From Chitinophagales bacterium (GTDB lineage Bacteria > Bacteroidota > Bacteroidia > Chitinophagales > JAHDHT01): a stretch of DNA of 7,049 bases. Location: positions 1-7,049 of the forward strand of contig JAHDHT010000160.1 in the NCBI GenBank assembly GCA_020631175.1, in the 5' to 3' direction. Positions 1 through 6,013 of the stretch are shown here, in pieces; within the stretch, counting starts at the first letter, position 1, and each line of letters opens with the position of its first letter. The position numbers were made by a program, and so were the translations under genes. Below the pieces are notes generated by a model. It had not been told where the DNA came from. It searched no databases and was given only the letters and a program-made list of their open reading frames with translations.

Positions 1-36
1 GAAATTAACCGGCTTTAGAATTATAAGTTTGAGTTT

Positions 37-1596
37 TTAGCGAGCAGTAATTACTGCTTCTACCCTTCTATTTTTTCGCTTACCTTCAGAAGTTGCGTTA
101 GAAGCCACTGGTTTAGCGCCTCCAAGACCTTTTGAGCCAAGTCTGTTTTTATTAATTCCTTTTCCGGCGATATAATTACGCACAGCATTTGCTCTTCTTT
201 CACTTAACGTTTGATTAGCACCGGCGTTACCTGTATTATCAGTATGGCCAACTAAATCAATCTTTAATGAAGGATAGTTTTTCATTACTTTAATGATGTT
301 GTTTAACTGTCCGTATGAAGATTGTTCTAAGTTTGCTGATCCGGATGCGAAGTTTACTTTATCAAGGATATAGTTTGAGCCAACTTTTGCTTTACCACTA
401 CTTAAATCGTTTGCAAACAAAGCTTCGTTTGTATTAGCAACAAATCCAAGGGCTTTAGCACCGAGGCTTTTTGCAGCATTAGCAGCTTTGCCGGCCGCGT
501 TTGAAGTAGCATCAGCAGCTTTATTAGCACCATCTTTAATAGCATTTCCGGCTTTGTTAGCACCATCTTTTACTACATTTCCAGTTTTATTAGCTGCATC
601 TTTTACTGCATTACCTGTTTTGTTAGCTGCATCTTTTACAGCATCACCCGTTTTTGCCGCTGCATTTTTAGTTGCATCTACAGCATTTTTACCGGCATCA
701 GTTACAGCACCGGCTGTACCTTTTGCAGCATCAGTAATAGCTCCTCCGGTATTTTTTGCAGCATTTGTTACTGACTCAGTACCTGATTTGATCTGATCAG
801 TTACACTTCCTGCAGTTCCATTGCAACTTCTCCAGAAAAAGAAGGCTAAAATTCCTAATAATAATAATGCTAATAAAGGAAAAAGACGTTTTAAAAGACC
901 TCCACCTGCTGCTGCGGTATCTGCAGCAACATCAGCTGCTCCACTTGCAGTTGCGCTAACGCCTTCTCTAATTGAAGTGCCTGTGGCTGCAACTGTTTCT
1001 TTCGTTGACGAAACTGTTTGTGTTATTGTTTCTTTAGCACCTGCGCCAAATCCAGATAAACCTGCACCGATTCCAACTCCACCTAATTTATCTGCTAAAC
1101 CCGGAGGCATTGCATCAGCAAATTGACTTGCTTGTCCTGCTAATAAATTTTGAAGTCCGGATGCGTTTAATCCTAAAGAAGATTTTGCTTTTCCTAATGA
1201 TCCAAAAATTAATGGAGCTAACATTCCTAAAAGAGAAGTAACAGAACCACCTTTCATTCCGGTGAAACCACTCAATACACTTGATAAACCTCCCAGTTGA
1301 TTACCCATCAACCCATTCAACAAGCCGCTACCTTGACTTTGTAAAGAAGACAGTTTATCTCCTGAAAGCATGTCCCCAAAGTTGTTTAGCTGACTTCCGT
1401 CGTTGTCTTTGAGCATATCAAATAATTGATTTGCTCCTTCCTCCGAGTTAGCTTTACCCGCTATCTGGCTTAATAAAGTTGGAACAGCTGCTCCGATGAG
1501 TGACTTTGTGCCTTGTTCGCTTTCGCCGAGAGCACCGCTAATTTTAGAGATGGTATTACCACCTAAATTCCCAATGATCGATTCTAATAAATTCAT
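37..1596 (-). CDS. DUF937 / single-TM / 11-residue-repeat / OmpA C-terminal domain protein
   Basis: This 519-residue protein probably links the inner membrane to peptidoglycan. Residues 1-170 resemble DUF937 (YidB-like): Gly/Leu-rich, with GNLGGNTISKISGALG near the start, IGAAVPTLL at 34-42 and DNDGSQL at 64-70. No N-terminal signal peptide is visible. One strong hydrophobic segment lies at about 239-255, preceded by Lys-Arg, so the positive-inside rule puts the N-terminus in the cytoplasm and the C-terminus in the periplasm. Residues 262-380 are an Ala/Lys/Asp/Asn-rich tract with 11-residue repeats. Residues 405-519 are an OmpA-like peptidoglycan-binding domain with GHTDNTG (Asp453), LSERRA (Arg467) and NRRVE; Asp453 and Arg467 match the diaminopimelate-binding pair of the family. 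The ATG at 1596 is natural because DUF937 begins there. The gene lies 73 nt after the MFS gene on the same strand. I found no convincing promoter: a five-of-six TAnnTTTG match at 1618-1625 lacks a -33 TTG. Domain calls are confident; the biological role is unknown. Confidence 0.9.
   Translation of the reverse strand: MNLLESIIGNLGGNTISKISGALGESEQGTKSLIGAAVPTLLSQIAGKANSEEGANQLFDMLKDNDGSQLNNFGDMLSGDKLSSLQSQGSGLLNGLMGNQLGGLSSVLSGFTGMKGGSVTSLLGMLAPLIFGSLGKAKSSLGLNASGLQNLLAGQASQFADAMPPGLADKLGGVGIGAGLSGFGAGAKETITQTVSSTKETVAATGTSIREGVSATASGAADVAADTAAAGGGLLKRLFPLLALLLLGILAFFFWRSCNGTAGSVTDQIKSGTESVTNAAKNTGGAITDAAKGTAGAVTDAGKNAVDATKNAAAKTGDAVKDAANKTGNAVKDAANKTGNVVKDGANKAGNAIKDGANKAADATSNAAGKAANAAKSLGAKALGFVANTNEALFANDLSSGKAKVGSNYILDKVNFASGSANLEQSSYGQLNNIIKVMKNYPSLKIDLVGHTDNTGNAGANQTLSERRANAVRNYIAGKGINKNRLGSKGLGGAKPVASNATSEGKRKNRRVEAVITAR
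487..651 (-). repeat. 33-bp tandem repeats encoding 11-residue units
   Basis: Five consecutive 33-bp units inside the OmpA-like gene encode residues 316-370. The units read TGDAVKDAANK, TGNAVKDAANK, TGNVVKDGANK, AGNAIKDGANK and the degenerate AADATSNAAGK. Looser copies of the same Ala/Lys pattern extend upstream to about residue 276 and downstream to about 378. An 11-residue period with regularly spaced Ala, Lys and Asp is typical of LEA-like or apolipoprotein-like amphipathic helices. Here it probably acts as a spacer between the membrane segment and the OmpA domain. Confidence 0.85.
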
Positions 1597-1669
1597 ATTT
1601 TGATATTAATTGTTATACAAAATTTTTGACGTGTTGATGAAGTAAAGTAACCTTGATACATTGTTGCAT

Positions 1670-2896
1670 CTACGGCTTCTCTTTTTGATATATCGTTTTA
1701 TAGAAAACAATAAAAGCAATTAATGTTATTACGAAGCCAAACCAGCTTGGAAAGGATTGATAATATTCAATAACAAATCCTCCCAAAATTGCCGGTAAAC
1801 CGTAGGCAAAAGACTGTACAGACTGATTAATGGATAAGGATTCTCCCTGCATAGTTTCATCGGCTGTGTTTGATATATATGCCAATGTATTGGGGAAAGT
1901 AAAACCCTGAAATACAGAAAAGAGGATTATGCAAAGCATCAAAGATGAGGTTGAATTCGGAATTAGTATTAGTAAATAAGTAAAGGCAAAAATGGGTATA
2001 GCCCAAATCATCATTTGTGTGGGTGAAAATCTTTTAGAAACAGGTCTTAACAATCCTCCCTGAGTAATAGCCACCCAAATTCCTATCCACGCCAGCATAT
2101 ATCCAATTTGTTTTTTGGAATAACCTAACTCAGAATTCAGGTAATCCGGAAAGAACTGAGTGAAAAGCGCAAAGCCCATGGAAAGTAAAAAAACCACAGA
2201 ATATATTCCTCGTAGTTTCGGACTGCTGAATGCAAATTTGAGGTTTTTAATTCCAGAAAAAATATTGATTTCTTTTGTACTTCTTTTTTTAATTGTTTCC
2301 GGTAATAAGAACCACATGAGTACTCCATTTACAAAAGTTAGCATTCCGGCAAGTGCAAAAGGAATTGCACTATTTATAGAGCCGGTAATTCCACCGATGA
2401 TTGGGCCAAATATAAATCCTATCCCCAGAGCTGCTCCAAATATTCCGAAATTTCTCGTTTTATCTTCTTCATTACTGATGTCAGCAATCATAGTTTGAAG
2501 AATCATCAATGTACTGCCAAAAAATGCCGGAATTAACCGTCCTAAGAAAAGTGGAATTACACTTTTACTTATTAAAGCGAATGCTACTGATAATGCTCCA
2601 ATTCCATTTACGATAAACAGTAAAAGCAATACTTTTTTCCTTCCAACTTTATCTGCATAAGAACCTGTTATCGGAGCTCCAAGAAATTGGGCAATAGCAT
2701 AAAACCCTACTAAATAGCCAAACAGTAATTTAGGATTTGAAGCTGCGAGTCCGATTTCATCGAAAAGTAAAGGCTGCAAAACAGGAAGCAATAATCCAAA
2801 ACCTAATAAGTCAAGTAATGAAATTAAAAAGATGATCCAGAGTACAGTTTTCTTTTTACGACCGGTGTTCTTCAATCTTTGAGTTTTGAAGCGCAA
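1670..2896 (-). CDS. TetA-like MFS (DHA1-type) efflux transporter
   Basis: A 408-residue inner-membrane major facilitator, most like the TetA/DHA1 drug:H+ antiporters. Evidence: LDLLGFGLLLPVLQP in the first membrane helix (residues 28-42); motif A, GSYADKVGRKK, in the loop between helices 2 and 3 (78-88); ADISNEEDKTRNFGIFGAALG before helix 5; motif C-like GIGFIFGPIIGG (158-169); FLLPET after helix 6 (196-201). Length and about 12 hydrophobic segments fit the family. The substrate cannot be read from sequence. No ATG exists before Met131, inside helix 4 or 5, so a non-ATG start is forced. TTG at 2896 is the first candidate (9 nt after the MATE stop); TTG at 2875, giving MKNTGRKKK, is equally plausible. 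The in-frame codon series upstream is TAA AGA CTA TTT TTG, where TAA is the MATE stop. It is probably co-transcribed with, and perhaps translationally coupled to, the MATE gene. Confidence 0.9.
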   Translation of the reverse strand: MRFKTQRLKNTGRKKKTVLWIIFLISLLDLLGFGLLLPVLQPLLFDEIGLAASNPKLLFGYLVGFYAIAQFLGAPITGSYADKVGRKKVLLLLFIVNGIGALSVAFALISKSVIPLFLGRLIPAFFGSTLMILQTMIADISNEEDKTRNFGIFGAALGIGFIFGPIIGGITGSINSAIPFALAGMLTFVNGVLMWFLLPETIKKRSTKEINIFSGIKNLKFAFSSPKLRGIYSVVFLLSMGFALFTQFFPDYLNSELGYSKKQIGYMLAWIGIWVAITQGGLLRPVSKRFSPTQMMIWAIPIFAFTYLLILIPNSTSSLMLCIILFSVFQGFTFPNTLAYISNTADETMQGESLSINQSVQSFAYGLPAILGGFVIEYYQSFPSWFGFVITLIAFIVFYKTIYQKEKP

Positions 2897-2901
2897 AAAT
2901 A
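2894..2901 (-). promoter_or_regulatory. Possible -7 box (TATTTTTG) at the MFS start
   Basis: The minus strand reads TATTTTTG, a full match to the Bacteroidota -7 consensus TAnnTTTG, and overlaps the TTG codon at 2896. If active it would start RNA downstream of 2894 and force translation from the second TTG at 2875. No TTG sits at the expected -33 distance, so this may be a chance match in AT-rich DNA. Confidence 0.15.
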
Positions 2902-2905
2902 GTCT

Positions 2906-4216
2906 TTACTTATGATAAGCTGTCTTAATTTTCAGATATTTTGGAGATTGAATACTAAGTCCGACTGATCTAACGATCATAAAAAGGGTCATAGATAGCC
3001 ATAAGGCATGGTTTCCTATATACGGATGCAGTAAATAATAGATTGGGATAAAGAAAATTACAGTAGCAATAATCATATTGTTTCGCATAGGTTTAGAGGC
3101 TGTAAGTCCTATGTAAACTCCATCCCAAACAAAAGCAATTGCATTCGGAATTGGCATAATTATAAGCCACCAAACATAAGGCAGAGATGCATCAATAACT
3201 GTTTGGTCATTTGTGAAAAAGGCAATCATATCATTTCTAATCAGAAAAAACACGATTGAATAAACTGCAGCGAGACCGATGCCCCAGTAAAAAGAATATC
3301 TAACGGCTTTGTTCAAATCCGATTGATTTCGTTTCCCAAAGTACTTTCCTGCCAGGCTCTCAACGGCATAAGCAAATCCATCAATTCCATAAGATAAGAT
3401 ATACAGGTATTGCAGGAAGATGGCATTCACAGCCAGAATAATTAAGCCTTCATCTTCGGACTTAATATTAAAAAAGGCATAGGTCAGAATGAGGAAAATT
3501 GTGCGAATAAATATGTCTTTATTTACATTGAAAAATTCAGTTATTTCATCGATTCTAAAAATTTCCTTCCATTTTATTTTAGTCAGGAAGGATTTATATT
3601 TTATGAGTAAGAGTATGATTGCAAGAAAAACGGTCAGGTATTGAGCGATTAATGTACCATAGGCAACACCGTCTGCCTTCATCCCCATAATTTTTACGAA
3701 ATAATAGTTAAACAAGAGGTTTCCGACATTAAGGAATATGGTTATGATCATTGGGAAGGAAGCATTTTGCATTCCAAGAAACCATCCATTCAAAGCAAAA
3801 ATTAGTATTGCTGCCGGAGCACCCCAGATTCTTATATAAAAATATTCGCTGGCGATTGCGCTTAACTCTTTTTCTGCATCTATAAACCAGAAGCCTAATT
3901 TATCAATTGGAACCTGTAGCATAATGATTAACAAGCCTGATATGATGGCAACCAGTGAAGCTCTTAGTAGTGTATTTGAAAGTTTGGTTTTATTTTCTGC
4001 TCCGAATGCCTGAGCGGTTATACCGGTAGTACCCATTCGAAGAAAACCGAAGCCCCAGTAAATGAAACTAAAAATAACTCCGGCAATCGTAACTGCTCCG
4101 AGGTAGATGGGGGTTTCCTGTGTTCCCATTAACCAAGTATCAACAATACCTAAAAGGGGAATACTCAGATTACTAAGGACATTAGGAATGGCGAGTTTTA
4201 GTATTTCTTTATTCAA
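2906..4216 (-). CDS. MATE family efflux transporter, DinF-like
   Basis: A 436-residue inner-membrane multidrug and toxic compound exporter, expected to couple H+ or Na+ entry to export of cationic compounds. Family marks: the opening MNKEILKLAIPNVLSN followed by GIVDTWLMG in the first helix (Asp26), the DinF-type segment WGFGFLRMGTTGITAQAFG (54-72), and LNGWFLGMQNASFP (142-155). About 12 hydrophobic segments are seen in two halves, with a hydrophilic break near 205-232. The length is normal for the family. The start is TTG at 4216: an in-frame TGA lies two codons upstream (TGA AAT TTG) and the next Met is residue 30 within helix 1, so ATG initiation is impossible. There is no Shine-Dalgarno sequence, and a small inverted repeat abuts the start. 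The gene sits 30 nt downstream of the channel-gene terminator and 9 nt before the MFS gene. The exported compound is not predictable. Confidence 0.92.
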   Translation of the reverse strand: MNKEILKLAIPNVLSNLSIPLLGIVDTWLMGTQETPIYLGAVTIAGVIFSFIYWGFGFLRMGTTGITAQAFGAENKTKLSNTLLRASLVAIISGLLIIMLQVPIDKLGFWFIDAEKELSAIASEYFYIRIWGAPAAILIFALNGWFLGMQNASFPMIITIFLNVGNLLFNYYFVKIMGMKADGVAYGTLIAQYLTVFLAIILLLIKYKSFLTKIKWKEIFRIDEITEFFNVNKDIFIRTIFLILTYAFFNIKSEDEGLIILAVNAIFLQYLYILSYGIDGFAYAVESLAGKYFGKRNQSDLNKAVRYSFYWGIGLAAVYSIVFFLIRNDMIAFFTNDQTVIDASLPYVWWLIIMPIPNAIAFVWDGVYIGLTASKPMRNNMIIATVIFFIPIYYLLHPYIGNHALWLSMTLFMIVRSVGLSIQSPKYLKIKTAYHK

Positions 4217-4218
4217 AT

Positions 4219-4237
4219 TTCAGTTTAAAATACTGAA
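4219..4237. repeat. Inverted repeat just upstream of the MATE start
   Basis: Perfect 6-bp arms TTCAGT (4219-4224) and ACTGAA (4232-4237) flank the 7-nt spacer TTAAAAT. The repeat ends 2 nt from the TTG start codon of the MATE gene, in the 30-nt space after the terminator. It could be an operator for a repressor, or a weak RNA hairpin over the ribosome-binding region. The arms are short and AT-rich, so chance is possible. Confidence 0.35.
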
Positions 4238-4246
4238 GGTAAAACA

Positions 4247-4277
4247 AAAAAGCCGTTGCTATTAGCAACGGCTTTTT
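4247..4277. terminator. Rho-independent terminator after the channel gene
   Basis: AGCCGTTGCT (4251-4260) and AGCAACGGCT (4264-4273) pair perfectly around the 3-nt loop ATT. A/T flanks extend the stem to 14 bp (4247-4260 with 4264-4277). On the minus strand the hairpin is followed by a run of T, the correct polarity to end the channel transcript 35 nt after its stop codon. It separates the channel gene from the MATE-MFS pair. Confidence 0.9.
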
Positions 4278-4311
4278 CAATTTCATTTGTTATTTATACC
4301 CATAAAAGGTT

Positions 4312-4950
4312 TTATTCAAAGTCACCCGGGCTTACAATTCGGAAAACGATAGCTGCTAAAGCACCTGCCGCTAATTGACCGATTAAGAAATAAGCGATAC
4401 CACCCCAAGGAAGGATACCACCTACCATTCCACCTACTGCAACTGCAGGGTTGAATGCTCCACCAGAAATACCACCTAAAGCATAAGCCATAGCAGTAAC
4501 TGTAAAACCAATAGCAAGACCGTAATAGCCTGTTCTTTCAGAAGCTTTAGAAGTTGCTGTGTTTAAAACAACATAACATAAAGCGAACGTTCCCAAGAAT
4601 TCTGCTAATAAAGCAGGTACGAAGCTTGCAGTTTCAGCTGCAGCTGCAGGAGAACCAACTAAAACTTTACCTACTAATGCAGCAAGAATACCACCTGCTA
4701 ATTGTGCGATGATGTAACCAGGTACATCTGCTATGCTACATTTACCTCTCATAAAAACGGCTAATGTAACTGCCGGATTATAATGAGCACCTGAAATGTG
4801 ACCACCTGCGTAGATCATTACCATTAGAACCGAACCGATTGCCAAACCTGCAAAAATTGCAGCAGCTCCACCAGCTAATCCTACAACACAACAATAAACG
4901 GTTAGTACTAAAAAGAAAGTACCAATAAACTCTGCTAAATACTTGTTCAT
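4312..4950 (-). CDS. MIP/aquaporin-family channel with atypical selectivity filter
   Basis: A 212-residue membrane channel of the major intrinsic protein family. Both half-repeats are clear: GHISGAHYNPAVTLAV with NPA at 58-60, and GGISGGAFNPAVAVGG with NPA at 167-169. The N-terminal AEFIGTFFLV (6-15) and the matching AEFLGTFALC (116-125) mark helices 1 and 4. It is slightly shorter than E. coli AqpZ. Aligning by eye to AqpZ around the NPA motifs, the four aromatic/arginine filter positions become Ile38, Ala155, Gly164 and Val170, instead of Phe, His, Thr and Arg. A water- or glycerol-specific role is therefore doubtful; a small neutral solute or gas is possible. The start is ATG at 4950 with an A/T-rich leader and no Shine-Dalgarno sequence. 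The gene has its own terminator and is divergent from the peroxiredoxin gene. I found no convincing promoter. The symbol is withheld because an AqpZ function is not supported. Confidence 0.92.
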   Translation of the reverse strand: MNKYLAEFIGTFFLVLTVYCCVVGLAGGAAAIFAGLAIGSVLMVMIYAGGHISGAHYNPAVTLAVFMRGKCSIADVPGYIIAQLAGGILAALVGKVLVGSPAAAAETASFVPALLAEFLGTFALCYVVLNTATSKASERTGYYGLAIGFTVTAMAYALGGISGGAFNPAVAVGGMVGGILPWGGIAYFLIGQLAAGALAAIVFRIVSPGDFE

Positions 4951-4991
4951 ATTAAATTAGTTTAGAAAAAATGATAAAATACCAAAATGGT

Positions 4992-5025
4992 TTTGTCTGT
5001 CTTATGACGCATAATTTTAAATTTG
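4992..5025 (+). promoter_or_regulatory. Candidate Bacteroidota promoter for the peroxiredoxin-Nudix pair
   Basis: TAAATTTG at 5018-5025 matches the -7 consensus TAnnTTTG fully. TTTG at 4992-4995 could serve as the -33 element; the spacing of 22 nt is at the long end of what is usual. RNA would begin a few bases after 5025, giving a leader of roughly 20-25 nt before the ATG at 5054. That leader is A-rich with no Shine-Dalgarno sequence, as is common in this phylum. Confidence 0.5.
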
Positions 5026-5053
5026 TCAATAATTAAACCCAAAAAAAAACAAT

Positions 5054-5524
5054 ATGAGTGTTGAAAAAGGTACAGTAGCCCCATCGTTTTCTTTGTATAA
5101 CATTGATAAACAGGAGGTTAAGTTAAGTGATTACAAAGGTAAAAACCTGTTAATTTTATTTTTTCCTCTAGCATTTACCGGTGTTTGTACAACCGAATTA
5201 TGTACGATACGGGATGATATAGGAACTTACAGCAATGTAGATGCAGATGTTGTAGCTATTTCTGTGGATTCTTTGTTTACCCTTGAGGTGTTTGCACAAC
5301 AGCAGAATCTCAGCTTTCCTTTACTTTCTGACTTTAACAAAGAGGCTTCTGAAGCATACGGTGTTTTATATGACGAGTTTCCGGCATTTGGAATGAAAGG
5401 TGTAAGTAAAAGAGCTGCGTTTATAGTTGATAAGGAAGGAAAAATCCAATACAGTGAAGTCTGTGATTCACCTGGAGATTTGCCAAACTTTGAAGCAATA
5501 AAAGAGACATTAGCGTCTTTATAG
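5054..5524 (+). CDS. AhpE/PrxQ-like peroxiredoxin
   Basis: A 156-residue thiol peroxidase of the AhpC/TSA superfamily, expected in the cytoplasm (no signal peptide), reducing hydrogen peroxide or organic hydroperoxides. The active-site motif PxxxTxxC is present as PLAFTGVC (Pro38, Thr42, peroxidatic Cys45). Arg120 in SKRAAFIVD fits the conserved active-site arginine. FFPLAFTGVCTTEL and the full length resemble AhpE, usually a one-Cys enzyme. Here, however, Cys50 sits five residues after Cys45, the spacing of the resolving cysteine in PrxQ/BCP enzymes, and Cys137 is a third cysteine near the C-terminus. It may therefore form an intramolecular disulfide. The reducing partner is unknown. ATG at 5054 gives the normal family N-terminus. 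The Nudix gene follows after 3 nt, almost certainly in the same operon. Confidence 0.93.
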   Translation: MSVEKGTVAPSFSLYNIDKQEVKLSDYKGKNLLILFFPLAFTGVCTTELCTIRDDIGTYSNVDADVVAISVDSLFTLEVFAQQQNLSFPLLSDFNKEASEAYGVLYDEFPAFGMKGVSKRAAFIVDKEGKIQYSEVCDSPGDLPNFEAIKETLASL

Positions 5525-5527
5525 CTT

Positions 5528-5980
5528 ATGTCATCCGTTAGTCGGTTTAATCTCAGAGTTTATGGACTTTTGGTTAATGAAGACAGTGAGTTACTGGTTT
5601 CTAAAGAAACCGTTGCAGGTAAGCAAACTTTAAAATTTCCGGGTGGAGGAGTTCAAGCCGGAGAAGGAATTGTTGACAGTTTGATCAGAGAATTTTATGA
5701 AGAAACCGGAGCAGATGTTGAAGTTGGCGAACTGTTTTATTTAACAGAACATTTTCAGCTGTCTGCATTTGATTCGAAAGACCAACTTATCAGTATCTAT
5801 TATTTCGTGGATTTAAAAGAAGGATTAGATGCTTTTAATCCTTCAGTAATTGTTGAAGATGAATTCGAAGAATTTTCTACCAGCATTGATGATTTTTTGT
5901 GGATTAATATAAACGAACTTGATGCTGATGACTTTTTATTTCCGATTGATAAGTTAGTAGTTGACTTAATAAAAAAATAA
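5528..5980 (+). CDS. Nudix hydrolase
   Basis: A 150-residue enzyme, probably cytoplasmic, that hydrolyses a nucleoside-diphosphate-linked compound with Mg2+ or Mn2+. The 23-residue Nudix box is intact at Gly40-Ala62: Gly40, Glu46, then R54-E55-F-Y-E58-E59-T-G61-A, with the metal-binding glutamates present. The preceding FPGGGVQAGE is typical. The C-terminal part (about 109-134) is notably acidic. There are no features that fix the substrate (for example 8-oxo-dGTP, ADP-ribose or dinucleoside polyphosphates). ATG at 5528 lies 3 nt after the peroxiredoxin stop, with no Shine-Dalgarno sequence, so translation is probably coupled. The TAA stop lies at the foot of the terminator stem. Adjacency to a peroxidase suggests, but does not prove, a part in oxidative-damage clean-up. 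Confidence 0.92.
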   Translation: MSSVSRFNLRVYGLLVNEDSELLVSKETVAGKQTLKFPGGGVQAGEGIVDSLIREFYEETGADVEVGELFYLTEHFQLSAFDSKDQLISIYYFVDLKEGLDAFNPSVIVEDEFEEFSTSIDDFLWININELDADDFLFPIDKLVVDLIKK

Positions 5981-6011
5981 AAAGGCTACTCTTTTTTGAG
6001 TAGCCTTTTTA
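5978..6011. terminator. Bidirectional terminator between converging genes
   Basis: AAAGGCTACTC (5981-5991) pairs with GAGTAGCCTTT (5998-6008) around a six-T loop. A/T pairs extend the stem to 14 bp (5978-5991 with 5998-6011). A T-run lies within the descending arm on the plus strand, and the complement of the A-rich stretch 5971-5980 follows it on the minus strand. It can therefore end both the Nudix and the VWA transcripts, whose stop codons touch or nearly touch it. Confidence 0.9.
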
Positions 6012-6013
6012 CA

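Noticed and set aside
487..651. 33-bp repeat tract as a possible CRISPR-like array
   Set aside because: The repeats are contiguous without unique spacers and keep the reading frame of a protein gene.
488..1126. Two plus-strand open frames (488-796 and 821-1126) of Ala/Pro/Phe-rich character
   Set aside because: They are the antisense of the Ala/Lys repeat and of the DUF937/linker part of the OmpA-like gene; the composition follows from the repeat and no domain is visible.
1597..1669. Terminator or promoter between the MFS and OmpA-like genes
   Set aside because: No GC-containing hairpin is seen, and the only -7-like match (1618-1625) is imperfect with no -33 partner.
2137..2498. Overlapping open frames within the MFS gene on both strands (2137-2328 minus, 2160-2498 plus)
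   Set aside because: They sit wholly inside a well-supported transporter gene and show no recognisable protein features.
4612..4660. GCAGCTGCAGC-type repeats within the channel gene
   Set aside because: They simply encode the run of alanines near residues 102-105.
5006..5029. TTGACA-like -35 box on the minus strand (5024-5029) as a promoter for the channel gene
   Set aside because: The hexamer at the right spacing (CATAAG) is a poor -10, and this host type uses TAnnTTTG signals; no such element follows at a suitable distance.
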